A stretch of DNA of 17,084 nucleotides from an uncultured Clostridia bacterium (GTDB taxonomy: Bacteria > Bacillota > Clostridia > Christensenellales > Borkfalkiaceae), in contig CALDMH010000019.1 of NCBI GenBank assembly GCA_937915565.1, positions 1 through 17,084 of the forward strand, read 5' to 3'. Below, in pieces: positions 1 through 6,131 of this stretch. How positions within the stretch are numbered: the stretch's first letter is position 1; each line of letters opens with the position of its first letter. Below the pieces are notes generated by a model that saw nothing but the letters and a program-made list of their open reading frames with translations, was not told where the DNA came from and did no database searches. Both the position numbers and the translations under genes were made by a program.

Positions 1-405
1 GCTTCGAACACGGCTATCGCAAACGCCAAAGCCGAATTGGAAACCGCTATAAGCGCGAAAGCCGACGCAAAAACCGTGGAAGAAGCGATTGAAACGTTAA
101 ATACGGCGATTTTGAACGCCGAAACGGCTTGCAAGGATTACGCCGACGAAAAGAACGCTTTACTGAAAGGCGAACTCGAAATCGAGATTAAAAACGCGAA
201 AACCGAATTGACTGCGGCTATAAACGATTTGGCAAAAAGACTCGAAGCCGCCGAAAAGAATATCGACGCCAACTCGGAAAGCATTTCGTCGTTAAAGACC
301 TTGGTTATCGTATTTTGCGCGGTACTTCTCACGATAGACGTTATAACCGTCGTTTTATTCTTCGTGTTAAAGCGCAAAAAAGAAAATCAATCGTCGAAAA
401 ACTAA
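1..405 (+). CDS. Partial C-terminal part of a membrane-anchored coiled-coil protein
   Basis: The reading frame is open from base 1 to the TAA at 403-405, so the gene starts outside the window; the in-frame TTG at base 37 is not a convincing start. The visible 134 residues begin with an Ala/Glu/Lys/Asn-rich, helix-forming, repetitive stretch (about residues 1-98) with the spacing expected of a coiled coil. A single hydrophobic segment follows (about 100-123, LVIVFCAVLLTIDVITVVLF), then a basic tail (KRKKENQSSKN). The positive-inside rule puts the tail in the cytoplasm and the coiled coil outside the cell. This fits the anchor end of a surface or secreted repetitive protein. I recognise no family. 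An intrinsic terminator follows about 30 bases downstream, so this gene ends its transcription unit. Confidence 0.72.
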   Translation, partial: ASNTAIANAKAELETAISAKADAKTVEEAIETLNTAILNAETACKDYADEKNALLKGELEIEIKNAKTELTAAINDLAKRLEAAEKNIDANSESISSLKTLVIVFCAVLLTIDVITVVLFFVLKRKKENQSSKN

Positions 406-434
406 CGATTTAAAAAATAACGTTCTCAAAACCG

Positions 435-470
435 AAAAGAAGCGATTTTTTCAAATCGCTTCTTTTTTAT
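435..470 (+). terminator. Intrinsic terminator after the coiled-coil gene
   Basis: GAAGCGATTT (439-448) pairs perfectly with AAATCGCTTC (453-462) around a TTTC loop. A-rich bases flank the left arm and TTTTTT follows the right arm. It lies 30 bases after the stop of the upstream gene. Confidence 0.9.
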
Positions 471-521
471 TAAATTTTTCCCGGAAACTTCACAAAATTC
501 AAAAAGTCGAATTATTTCTTC

Positions 522-614
522 GCAAATTGACGAACGTCGGCAAACGGGTTTGCCTTGTTCTTCCCTTTTAGAAGCTACCAAAAACGCCGCCCGCCGACAT
601 TTCGTCGGCGGGCG
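522..614. repeat. 93-bp direct repeat, copy 1
   Basis: This stretch recurs at 757-849, an offset of 235 bases, with few differences, mainly around 561-575. It starts GCAAATTGACGAACGTCGGC, contains a short inverted repeat (GGCAAAC and GTTTGCC) and ends in a GC-rich hairpin: CGCCCGCCGAC at 588-598 pairs with GTCGGCGGGCG at 604-614. On the minus strand the hairpin is followed by GC and then TTTTT, so it is terminator-like; on the plus strand TTTAGTTTT follows. No coding capacity is convincing. It looks like a duplicated tRNA-terminator neighbourhood or a small intergenic repeat element. Confidence 0.85.
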
Positions 615-622
615 TTTAGTTT

Positions 623-714
623 TATGCGGAATTTGCCGCTTTCCCGCACAGCGGTCAACTCGGCAAAAACAGCCGTCGACTTTTGGTAATTATATGCAGA
701 ATTTGCCGCTTTCC
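623..714. repeat. Pair of 22-bp repeats, 70 bases apart
   Basis: The bases at 623-644 and 693-714 match at 21 of 22 positions; both contain GAATTTGCCGCTTTCC. The core GCGGAATTTGCCGC is an imperfect palindrome. They lie between the two copies of the 93-bp repeat. The ATGCGGAAT part also matches the T-arm side of the tRNA-Glu gene at 868-876, so the pair may be decayed tRNA copies, but the match is short. Confidence 0.6.
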
Positions 715-756
715 ATAGACTGCCGTCTACGGAAGCCTTCGGCAAGAATTTGCTTT

Positions 757-849
757 GCAAATTGACGAACGTCGGCAAACGAGTTTGCCTTGTTCTCCCC
801 TTTTAGGGGTTACCAAAAACGCCGCCCGCCGACATTTCGTCGGCGGGCG
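757..849. repeat. 93-bp direct repeat, copy 2
   Basis: This is the second copy of the repeat at 522-614. It abuts the 3' end of tRNA-Glu and supplies most of that gene's terminator hairpin. Its right-hand flank is the tRNA, while the flank of copy 1 is non-genic. Confidence 0.85.
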
Positions 850-866
850 GCGTTTTTGGTAGCCCC
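806..866 (-). terminator. Terminator hairpin of tRNA-Glu, reaching into the tRNA 3' end
   Basis: Two 28-base arms (806-833 and 839-866) are complementary except for one position, around the loop ATTTC. Read on the minus strand, the transcript leaves the tRNA CCA, forms a very GC-rich stem (CGCCGCCCGCCGAC with GTCGGCGGGCGGCG) and ends in TTTTTGG. The outer ten bases of the stem include the tRNA's own GGGGCTACCA, so the terminator arm can pair with the acceptor 3' strand of an unprocessed transcript. Confidence 0.88.
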
Positions 867-931
867 ATGCGGAATCGAACCGCAGATTCTGCCGTGAGAG
901 GGCAGCGTCTTAACCGCTTGACCATGAGGCC
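857..931 (-). tRNA. tRNA-Glu (anticodon CTC)
   Basis: On the minus strand the gene starts GGCCTCATGG and ends GGTTCGATTCC, then the acceptor 3' strand and an encoded CCA. The acceptor stem is GGCCTCA with TGGGGCT (two G-U pairs), with discriminator A. The anticodon stem CTGCC/GGCAG encloses the loop CTCTCAC, giving anticodon CTC, which reads GAG. The T arm contains GGTTCGATTCC. The molecule is 75 bases long with CCA. It has its own promoter at 963-991 and a terminator directly downstream. Confidence 0.95.
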
Positions 932-962
932 ATATCTCATTCTCACGCAAATTTGCTCGTTT

Positions 963-991
963 ATAATAACACATTTTTTTCTTTATTGCAA
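963..991 (-). promoter_or_regulatory. Sigma-A promoter of tRNA-Glu
   Basis: On the minus strand, TTGCAA (986-991) and TATTAT (963-968) are separated by 17 bases. The -10 box lies about 31 bases before the tRNA 5' end, leaving a short 5' leader to be trimmed. Confidence 0.8.
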
Positions 992-1045
992 CTGTTTACT
1001 CCTCTTTTCTCGAAAAAAATTTTAATCGTTTAGTGCACAAATATC

Positions 1046-1073
1046 TTGAATAAAAAAATTTATCCGCTATACT
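1046..1073 (+). promoter_or_regulatory. Probable sigma-A promoter of the capsid gene cluster
   Basis: TTGAAT (1046-1051) and TATACT (1068-1073) are separated by a 16-base A/T-rich spacer. It is the only good plus-strand promoter seen between the tRNA and the first capsid-cluster gene. It would give a leader of roughly 125 bases before 1207. The rest of 932-1206 holds the tRNA promoter, A/T-rich sequence and a possible short leader ORF. Confidence 0.6.
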
Positions 1074-1103
1074 TGCGCCGAATTCAGTTGTTTCGGGGGT
1101 GAT

Positions 1104-1250
1104 TTGAAAAAAGGAATCGGAACTTTTAATTTAATCCGTCGGCAAAACGTGCGCATTTCCGCGCGGCCGGAACGTCGACGGGCACATTCTCCGTTCCTTA
1201 AAAAATATGGACGAGAAAACAAGACAAAAAATCGAAAAAGCGTTGATTAA
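1104..1250 (+). CDS. Possible 48-residue basic leader peptide
   Basis: A TTG codon preceded by GGGGGTGAT, close to the full anti-Shine-Dalgarno complement, opens a 48-codon frame ending at the TAA at 1248-1250. The peptide would be strongly basic (for example NLIRRQNVRISARPERRRAH) and would overlap the start of the next gene in another frame. The next gene lacks a clear RBS, so translation of this leader could be coupled to it. The spacing from GGGGG to TTG is only 4 bases, there is no known homologue, and chance is quite possible. Confidence 0.25.
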   Translation: MKKGIGTFNLIRRQNVRISARPERRRAHSPFLKKYGRENKTKNRKSVD

Positions 1251-1488
1251 ACGCGCCATAGGCTACGATACCAAGGAAACGATAGAGGAATTTTCGGAAA
1301 CCGAGGACGAACTTAAACTCACCAAACGCAAGGTGACGACTAAATCCGTTCCGCCGGATATTTCCGCCGCAAAACTCCTGTTCGACATCAAAACGGACGG
1401 CGAGGATTTGACGAGCGTTTCCGACGAGAATCTTGAAAAAGAAAAACAAAGACTTTTAAAATTATTGGAGGATAAACCCAAAAAATGA
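1207..1488 (+). CDS. Small phage protein resembling the C-terminal part of small terminase subunits
   Basis: This is a 93-residue, highly charged protein. Residues about 10-62 (ALIKRAIGYDTKETIEEFSE, then KRKVTTKSVPPDISAAKLL) resemble the tail region of a small-terminase-like family in Clostridia phages. There a short 'ALGY...' stretch and a conserved basic 'K-VPPD-xxA' motif precede 'FWLKNR'. The 'FWLKNR' part is replaced here by LLFDIK, and no N-terminal helix-turn-helix domain is visible, so DNA recognition is uncertain. The family link is from memory of the motif, not from a search. The ATG at 1207 has no clear RBS. The stop overlaps the portal start by four bases (ATGA), implying translational coupling. 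In an ordinary phage a large terminase would sit here; none does. Confidence 0.6.
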   Translation: MDEKTRQKIEKALIKRAIGYDTKETIEEFSETEDELKLTKRKVTTKSVPPDISAAKLLFDIKTDGEDLTSVSDENLEKEKQRLLKLLEDKPKK

Positions 1489-3353
1489 AAATCGGCGAAC
1501 AGATTAAAATGCGGAAGAGGTCGGAAAAAGACAAAACCTACGAGGAAATCCTGAACGACGTCTTTTCCGATTTCTACAAAAGGCAAAACGAGCGGCGAGA
1601 CCTCGAAAAACAATGGGAACTCGACCTCGAATACCTGCACGGCAATCAATATTGCGAAATCACTCCGCGCGGCGAAGTGGAAGAGGAAGAAAAATTCTTC
1701 TACTGGCAAAACAGAAACGTCTTTAACCACATCGCCCCGATAATCGACTCCCGAATCGCAAGGCTCACGAGAGTGCGCCCCGTTATGAGCGTGAGAGCCG
1801 CCGGAGCGGAAGAAAGCGACGTTAAAAACGCAAAACTCGCAACCGAACTCATCAACTCGACTTACCAGAGGCTGAAACTCGAAGACGTCGTTTCAAAGGT
1901 CACGGGGTGGAGCGAATCGTGCGGAACGGGCTTCTATTTTATCGGCTGGAATCCCGACGCGGGCAAACTGCTCGGCGTTGTGGACGGGAAAAACGTTTAC
2001 GAGGGCGATATTACGGTGGAAGCGGTTTCCCCGTTTGAAATTTACCCCGATTCCCTTTGCTTTGAAACCGTTGAAGAATGTGAAAGCATCATCAGGGCGC
2101 GAGCTATGAAAACCGCGGACATCGAACGCGTTTACGGCGTTAAAACGGACGGCGCGGACGTGGACGTTTACGGCGCGTATAAAGGCGTTTCGGGCAAAAC
2201 CGTGGCTCACGACAGCGCACTCGTTATCGAAAAATACGAACGCCCGTCGGCGGAATTTCCGAACGGCAGACTTATCATCGCCTGCGAAAAAGCCATTCTT
2301 TATATCGGCGACCTGCCCTATATCAACGGCGTTGAGGGACGAAGAACCTTCCCCTTCGTGAAGCAGAATTCCATCGATAAATCGGGCTGTTTTTTCGGCA
2401 TTTCGATGGTGGAAAGGCTCATACCCGTTCAAAAGGCTTATAACGCGGTGAAAAACCGCAAACAGGAATTTTTAAACAGGCTCACGATGGGCGTCGTAGC
2501 CGTGGAGGACGGCTCGGTGGATACCGACGAACTTGCCGAAGAAGGACTTTCCCCCGGGAAAATAATCGTTTACAGGCAAGGTTCGACTCCCCCGTCGGTT
2601 ATGGGTATGGGTGCGATTCCGTCCGATTTGAGCCGCGAGGAAGACAGGCTTCTTAACGAATTCATTCTTTTAAGCGGTGTGAGCGAATTCTCCCGCTCCG
2701 CGGACTTTGCCGCCGGCACTTCCGGCGTTGCGCTTCAACTTTTAATCGAGCAGGAAGACGCAAGGCTTAACTCCGTGACCGAAAACATTCGAGCGGCGGA
2801 AAAGGAATCGGCAAAACAAATCATAAGGCTGTTCAAGCAGTTCGCCTCCGACACGAGACTTATGCGCACGGCAGGCGAAAACGGCAAGGTCGAACTTTAT
2901 TATTTCAACTCCTCCGACCTCGGCTCGGACGACGTTATTTTCGACACGGAAAGCGAACTTTCGTTTACGCCCGCACAAAAGAAAAGTGCCGTTTATGAAC
3001 TTATAGGCGCAGGTTTGCTTTCCGATGCCACAGGAAAAATGAGCGAAAGAACGAAGGCGAAGGTTCTTGAAATTCTCGGCTTCGGCTCGATTGACAACAC
3101 CTTGGACATAGAAAATTTACACATCAACAAGGCCGCCGAGGAAAACCTCTCGGGGTTTAAGAACCCCATCGAACCGGACGAATACGACGACCATAAACTT
3201 CACGTCGCCGAGCATACGAGATTCCTTTTATCATCGGAAAGCGAAGCGATGCGCAGGGACGAAAACGCTAAAAAGAATGCCGTTGAGCATTTAAGAAAAC
3301 ACAAACTCGCTCTGGCGACGGAAGAGTTCGCCGCCGAGCAAAATAAGCAATAA
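1485..3353 (+). CDS. Phage portal protein, P22-like family
   Basis: The portal forms the twelve-subunit ring at one vertex of a phage head, through which DNA enters and leaves. At 622 residues it is in the range of P22-like portals, though shorter than P22 gp1. Visible family features are a charged helical N-terminus (about 1-55), NVFNHIAPIIDSRIARLTRV (78-97), GTGFYFIGWN (147-156), GDITVEAVSPFEIYPDS (174-190), SIIRARAMKTADIERVYG (201-218), a long helix-rich middle, and a Lys/Glu-rich C-terminus near 580-622. The ATG at 1485 overlaps the upstream stop; a GGAGG at 1467-1471 is 13 bases upstream, so coupling probably matters. The frame is intact. The scaffold gene starts 18 bases after the stop. 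Confidence 0.9.
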   Translation: MKIGEQIKMRKRSEKDKTYEEILNDVFSDFYKRQNERRDLEKQWELDLEYLHGNQYCEITPRGEVEEEEKFFYWQNRNVFNHIAPIIDSRIARLTRVRPVMSVRAAGAEESDVKNAKLATELINSTYQRLKLEDVVSKVTGWSESCGTGFYFIGWNPDAGKLLGVVDGKNVYEGDITVEAVSPFEIYPDSLCFETVEECESIIRARAMKTADIERVYGVKTDGADVDVYGAYKGVSGKTVAHDSALVIEKYERPSAEFPNGRLIIACEKAILYIGDLPYINGVEGRRTFPFVKQNSIDKSGCFFGISMVERLIPVQKAYNAVKNRKQEFLNRLTMGVVAVEDGSVDTDELAEEGLSPGKIIVYRQGSTPPSVMGMGAIPSDLSREEDRLLNEFILLSGVSEFSRSADFAAGTSGVALQLLIEQEDARLNSVTENIRAAEKESAKQIIRLFKQFASDTRLMRTAGENGKVELYYFNSSDLGSDDVIFDTESELSFTPAQKKSAVYELIGAGLLSDATGKMSERTKAKVLEILGFGSIDNTLDIENLHINKAAEENLSGFKNPIEPDEYDDHKLHVAEHTRFLLSSESEAMRRDENAKKNAVEHLRKHKLALATEEFAAEQNKQ

Positions 3354-3371
3354 TCAAGGAGTGACGGGAAT

Positions 3372-4232
3372 ATGGAGCGAAACGATATTAAACAAACAGA
3401 AAATGAACAAGCGGAGGTTGCGGCGCAAGTCGCGGAGGCGAAAATAACCGAGGGCGCGACGGCAACGGAAGCCTCGTTGGGAAAATTTAAGGACGTGAAA
3501 TCGCTTCTTAGGGCGTACGAGAACCTTGAATCCGAATTCACCAGACGCAGCAGGAAAATCAAGGAACTCGAAGGGGAAATTTTGAAGAAGAACGAGGAAA
3601 TAACGCAAATCCGCGCTTCCTCCGCCGACGGAAAAATTTCGGGGAACGCCGTTACGGACAAGAAAACCGATAACGACGAAAAATTTAAAAACGTTTACGA
3701 AATTCTCTCGGGCGGCGACAGGGGTGAAAATTCGCCCGAAGAGAAAAACGAAACGTCTGACGACAACAAAACGCCCGCCGAAAAAAACGAAACGACGGAC
3801 GAAACAACGCTTGCCTACGACGCGGCAAAAGAAAATCGGGCGGCGCAACCCGAAAACGAAAAAACGAAAACCGTAACGAATGCGAAAACCGACGGCGAAA
3901 CGAAAGCCGAAACGGACGTTAAAGCCCGAACCGAGGCGGAAATTAAAGCCGAAGCCGAAAACGGCGGAACGACGGGCGAAAAACGAAACGAAAGCGTTAA
4001 TGCGGGAGAAACAGTCCGCAAAGAACTCGCCGCCGGGGAAAAATCGGACGAAAAAAAGAACGAAATGGAAATTATAAGCCCTGAGGAAGCCGTTAAAGCA
4101 TATCTCCTCAGCGTATTCAGAAACAAACCGGTTGCGCCGCCGGTGTTCGGAACGGCGGTCACTGCGCCGCCAAAAAAACCGAGAACGTTTGAGGAAGCCG
4201 GAAAGCTCGTTAAAACCACTCTCGGACTGTAA
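3372..4232 (+). CDS. Phage capsid scaffold-like protein
   Basis: Its position between portal and major capsid genes, and its composition, mark it as the internal scaffold that guides shell assembly. Residues about 35-70 carry GKFKDVKSLLRAYENLE followed by SEFTRRSRKIKELE, a helical motif I associate with scaffold-like proteins of Clostridia phages. A long unstructured Glu/Lys/Thr/Asn-rich region (about 95-235, with KAETD/KARTE/KAEAE-type repeats) follows. The C-terminus (about 236-286) has a helix (PEEAVKAYLLSVF), a Pro-rich link and a final helix (FEEAGKLVKTTLGL), plausibly the coat-binding end. AAGGAG at 3356-3361 precedes the ATG by 10 bases. No prohead protease is fused or nearby, consistent with a P22-type reusable scaffold. 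Confidence 0.75.
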   Translation: MERNDIKQTENEQAEVAAQVAEAKITEGATATEASLGKFKDVKSLLRAYENLESEFTRRSRKIKELEGEILKKNEEITQIRASSADGKISGNAVTDKKTDNDEKFKNVYEILSGGDRGENSPEEKNETSDDNKTPAEKNETTDETTLAYDAAKENRAAQPENEKTKTVTNAKTDGETKAETDVKARTEAEIKAEAENGGTTGEKRNESVNAGETVRKELAAGEKSDEKKNEMEIISPEEAVKAYLLSVFRNKPVAPPVFGTAVTAPPKKPRTFEEAGKLVKTTLGL

Positions 4233-4267
4233 ATATATAAATTTTATTTATTCGGAGGAAAAAACAT

Positions 4268-5437
4268 ATGGTAACAATCAGTAGCGCGGACAAAGCGCTT
4301 AAAACACTCTATCTCGACGTAGTTGCGGAACAACTCAACACCGAAATCAACCCGTTTCTCGCAAGAATCAAACAGACGACTTCGGACGTTTGGGGTAAAG
4401 AAGTAAGAAAGCTTGCTCAATACGGCGTGAACGGCGGTATCGGAGCGGGCACGGAAGACGGCGCATTGCCGATTTCCGCAGGAAACAGCTACGAGCAACT
4501 CGTCTGCACCCTTAAAAACCTTTACGGAACGATTGAAATTTCCGATAAGGCGATAAGAGCTTCGGCTTCCAACGCCGGCGCGTTCGTCAATCTTCTCAAC
4601 GCCGAAATGGAAGGCCTCGTGAAATCTTCCGCCCTCAATATGGGCAGAATGCTCTTCGGCGACGGAACGGGCGTAATCGCAAAAGTTACTTCCGTTGCAA
4701 GCAACGTTATAACCTGCGCGGACGTAAAATCGGTAGTCCCCGGAATGATGGTCGACTTTTACAGCACGTCCGGCACGAAACTTACCGTCGGCACGAGAAG
4801 GGTTACGGCGGTGAATAAATCCGCAAACACCTTCACCATCGACGGCGAAGCCGTAACCGAAACCACCGTTCCCGCAAAAACCCTCGTAACCGTTCAGGGT
4901 TCTTACAATCAGGAACTTACCGGCCTCGGCGCGATTTTCAAATCCACCGGCAGCATTTACGGGCTTAACAAAGCCCAGAACAGCTGGCTCGTTCCTTATA
5001 TAAAATCTTCGGTGGGAAGCATAACCGAAACGGCTATTCAGCAGGCAATCGATTACGTCGACGAAAACGCCGGAAGCAAAATAAACTTCATCATTTGCTC
5101 CTCGGGCGTTAAGAGAGCCTTTATGCAGCACCTCTCCACCTACAAGAGAAACCTCGACGTGGAAGAGCTTAAAGGCGGCTTCAAGGCCTTGACTTACAAC
5201 GGTATCCCCGTCGTTTCGGACAGATTCTGCCCCGAAGGCACGATGTACCTTTTGAACACCGACGATTTCGCCCTTCATCAGCTTTGCGACTGGCAGTGGC
5301 TCGAAGGCGACGACGGAAAGGTTATCAAACAGGTTGCGGGCAAGGCGACTTACACCGCTACTCTCGTTAAGTACGCCGAACTCATCTGTTCCAGACCGTG
5401 CGGTCAGGCAATGCTTTCCGGCATCACCGAGGCGTGA
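4268..5437 (+). CDS. Phage major capsid protein, HK97 fold
   Basis: This 389-residue protein has the layout of the coat proteins of short-tailed phages that use a separate scaffold. It has an N-terminal helical arm (about 5-45), a glycine-rich loop (YGVNGGIGAGTEDGALPIS, about 52-70), then EISDKAIRAS and the spine helix (about 90-130). A beta-rich insertion (about 137-212, with VDFYSTSGTKLTV, RVTAVN and NTFTIDGEAV) is followed by ELTGLGAIFKSTGSIYGLNK (216-235). The C-terminal half includes INFIICSSGVKRAF, GIPVVSDRFCPEGTMYLLN and the final KYAELICSRP strand. The RBS CGGAGG lies just upstream of the ATG at 4268. The frame is intact and no propeptide-cleavage domain is seen. A strong hairpin follows the gene. 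Encapsulins share this fold but are usually shorter (about 260-300 residues) and lack portal neighbours. Confidence 0.9.
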   Translation: MVTISSADKALKTLYLDVVAEQLNTEINPFLARIKQTTSDVWGKEVRKLAQYGVNGGIGAGTEDGALPISAGNSYEQLVCTLKNLYGTIEISDKAIRASASNAGAFVNLLNAEMEGLVKSSALNMGRMLFGDGTGVIAKVTSVASNVITCADVKSVVPGMMVDFYSTSGTKLTVGTRRVTAVNKSANTFTIDGEAVTETTVPAKTLVTVQGSYNQELTGLGAIFKSTGSIYGLNKAQNSWLVPYIKSSVGSITETAIQQAIDYVDENAGSKINFIICSSGVKRAFMQHLSTYKRNLDVEELKGGFKALTYNGIPVVSDRFCPEGTMYLLNTDDFALHQLCDWQWLEGDDGKVIKQVAGKATYTATLVKYAELICSRPCGQAMLSGITEA

Positions 5438-5478
5438 TTTAAAACGCTTAATCAATCGGCATAAGTTGCCGTATAAGT

Positions 5479-5517
5479 CGATAAACGGCGGTTTTTAAAC
5501 TTAACCGCCGTTTATCG
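5479..5517 (+). promoter_or_regulatory. Strong hairpin between capsid and adaptor genes
   Basis: CGATAAACGGCGGTT (5479-5493) pairs perfectly with AACCGCCGTTTATCG (5503-5517) around a nine-base loop. No T-tract follows, so it is not a standard terminator. A processing site, mRNA stabiliser or partial attenuator that makes capsid message more abundant than the downstream genes would fit its position. Confidence 0.7.
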
Positions 5518-5550
5518 GTTAATCGGAAGATTTGGATTTTCTTCCGATAA

Positions 5551-5556
5551 AGGAGG
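5551..5556 (+). promoter_or_regulatory. RBS that fixes the adaptor gene start
   Basis: AGGAGG lies five bases before the ATG at 5562. It favours this start over the in-frame TTG at 5532, which would place the RBS inside the gene. Confidence 0.85.
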
Positions 5557-5561
5557 ACAAA

Positions 5562-6131
5562 ATGACCATTAAAGACATTATTATGGACGCTGCGAGAATT
5601 CTCGGCGACGAAACGCTTTACGCCGCCCTTGCGGATACGGAAACCGCGTTGTCGACCGAAAATCAAGCCAAAGTCGACGCGCTTTTGAAATGCTACAACG
5701 ACGTTTCGTTTGAAATTGCCGCGGAATACTTTCCGCTTACGTTTGAAGAATCCGTTTCGTCCGGAAAAATCGCATTTTCAACGCTGACGAAAACTCCGCT
5801 CAAAATCAAAAGCGTCCGCGGACAGGGCGGCGCTGACGTCACCTTCACCGTGGGGCAAAATTATCTGGAAACGGAAAAATTCGCTTCACCGATAACCGTC
5901 GTTTACGATTATATCCCCGATGAAAAAGCCTTGACCGACAACTTCGATTATGAAAACACGCCCGTAGGAAAAACGATTTTCTGTTACGGAATCGCCGCGG
6001 AATACTGCATTATCGGGGGAAGATACTCCGAGGCGAGCAACTGGGAAAGCAAATTTAAAAACGCCGTTTTAAACGCGATTCAACCGAGAAAAAGAGCCGG
6101 CAACGTTACTCCCAAGAAGGTGTGGATATGA
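5562..6131 (+). CDS. Head-tail adaptor-like protein
   Basis: This 189-residue protein has the look of phage connector or adaptor proteins that dock below the portal. It opens with a helical segment (MTIKDIIMDAARILGDETLY), then a helix bearing a conserved-looking CYNDVSFEIAAEYFPL (about 53-69). A beta-rich middle (about 75-125) follows, then a long C-terminal helix ending ASNWESKFKNAVLNAIQPRK and a basic tail with terminal Trp-Ile. Position after the major capsid gene and before the hub-like gene supports the role. The assignment is by architecture and order, not by a clear motif. Its TGA overlaps the next ATG by four bases. Confidence 0.6.
   Translation: MTIKDIIMDAARILGDETLYAALADTETALSTENQAKVDALLKCYNDVSFEIAAEYFPLTFEESVSSGKIAFSTLTKTPLKIKSVRGQGGADVTFTVGQNYLETEKFASPITVVYDYIPDEKALTDNFDYENTPVGKTIFCYGIAAEYCIIGGRYSEASNWESKFKNAVLNAIQPRKRAGNVTPKKVWI
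6114..6120 (+). promoter_or_regulatory. RBS that fixes the hub-like gene start
   Basis: AAGAAGG lies seven bases before the ATG at 6128 but only one base before the in-frame GTG at 6122. The ATG also gives the ATGA overlap with the upstream stop, the same arrangement seen at 1485 and 7531. Confidence 0.7.

Noticed and set aside
550..778. Short open frames in both directions over the intergenic repeats
   Set aside because: They span repeats and hairpins, have no RBS, and show no coding-like composition.
522..849. Phage attachment sites (attL/attR) flanking the capsid cluster
   Set aside because: Both copies of the 93-bp repeat lie on the same side of the capsid cluster and no matching copy is seen beyond 9949. 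The tRNA presents its promoter side, not its 3' end, to the cluster.
1263..1730. Minus-strand open frame spanning two capsid-cluster genes
   Set aside because: It crosses the boundary between two well-supported plus-strand genes, is rich in Phe/Ser/Val as expected of antisense frames here, and lacks an RBS.
4268..5437. Encapsulin nanocompartment instead of a phage capsid
   Set aside because: The protein is longer than typical encapsulins and has portal, scaffold and connector neighbours and coat-protein motifs, all pointing to a phage-type shell.
4244..5455. Long minus-strand open frame (403 codons) opposite the capsid gene
   Set aside because: It mirrors the capsid gene exactly in extent, lacks an RBS, and its protein has no sensible pattern. 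Codon bias in the real gene avoids stops on the other strand.
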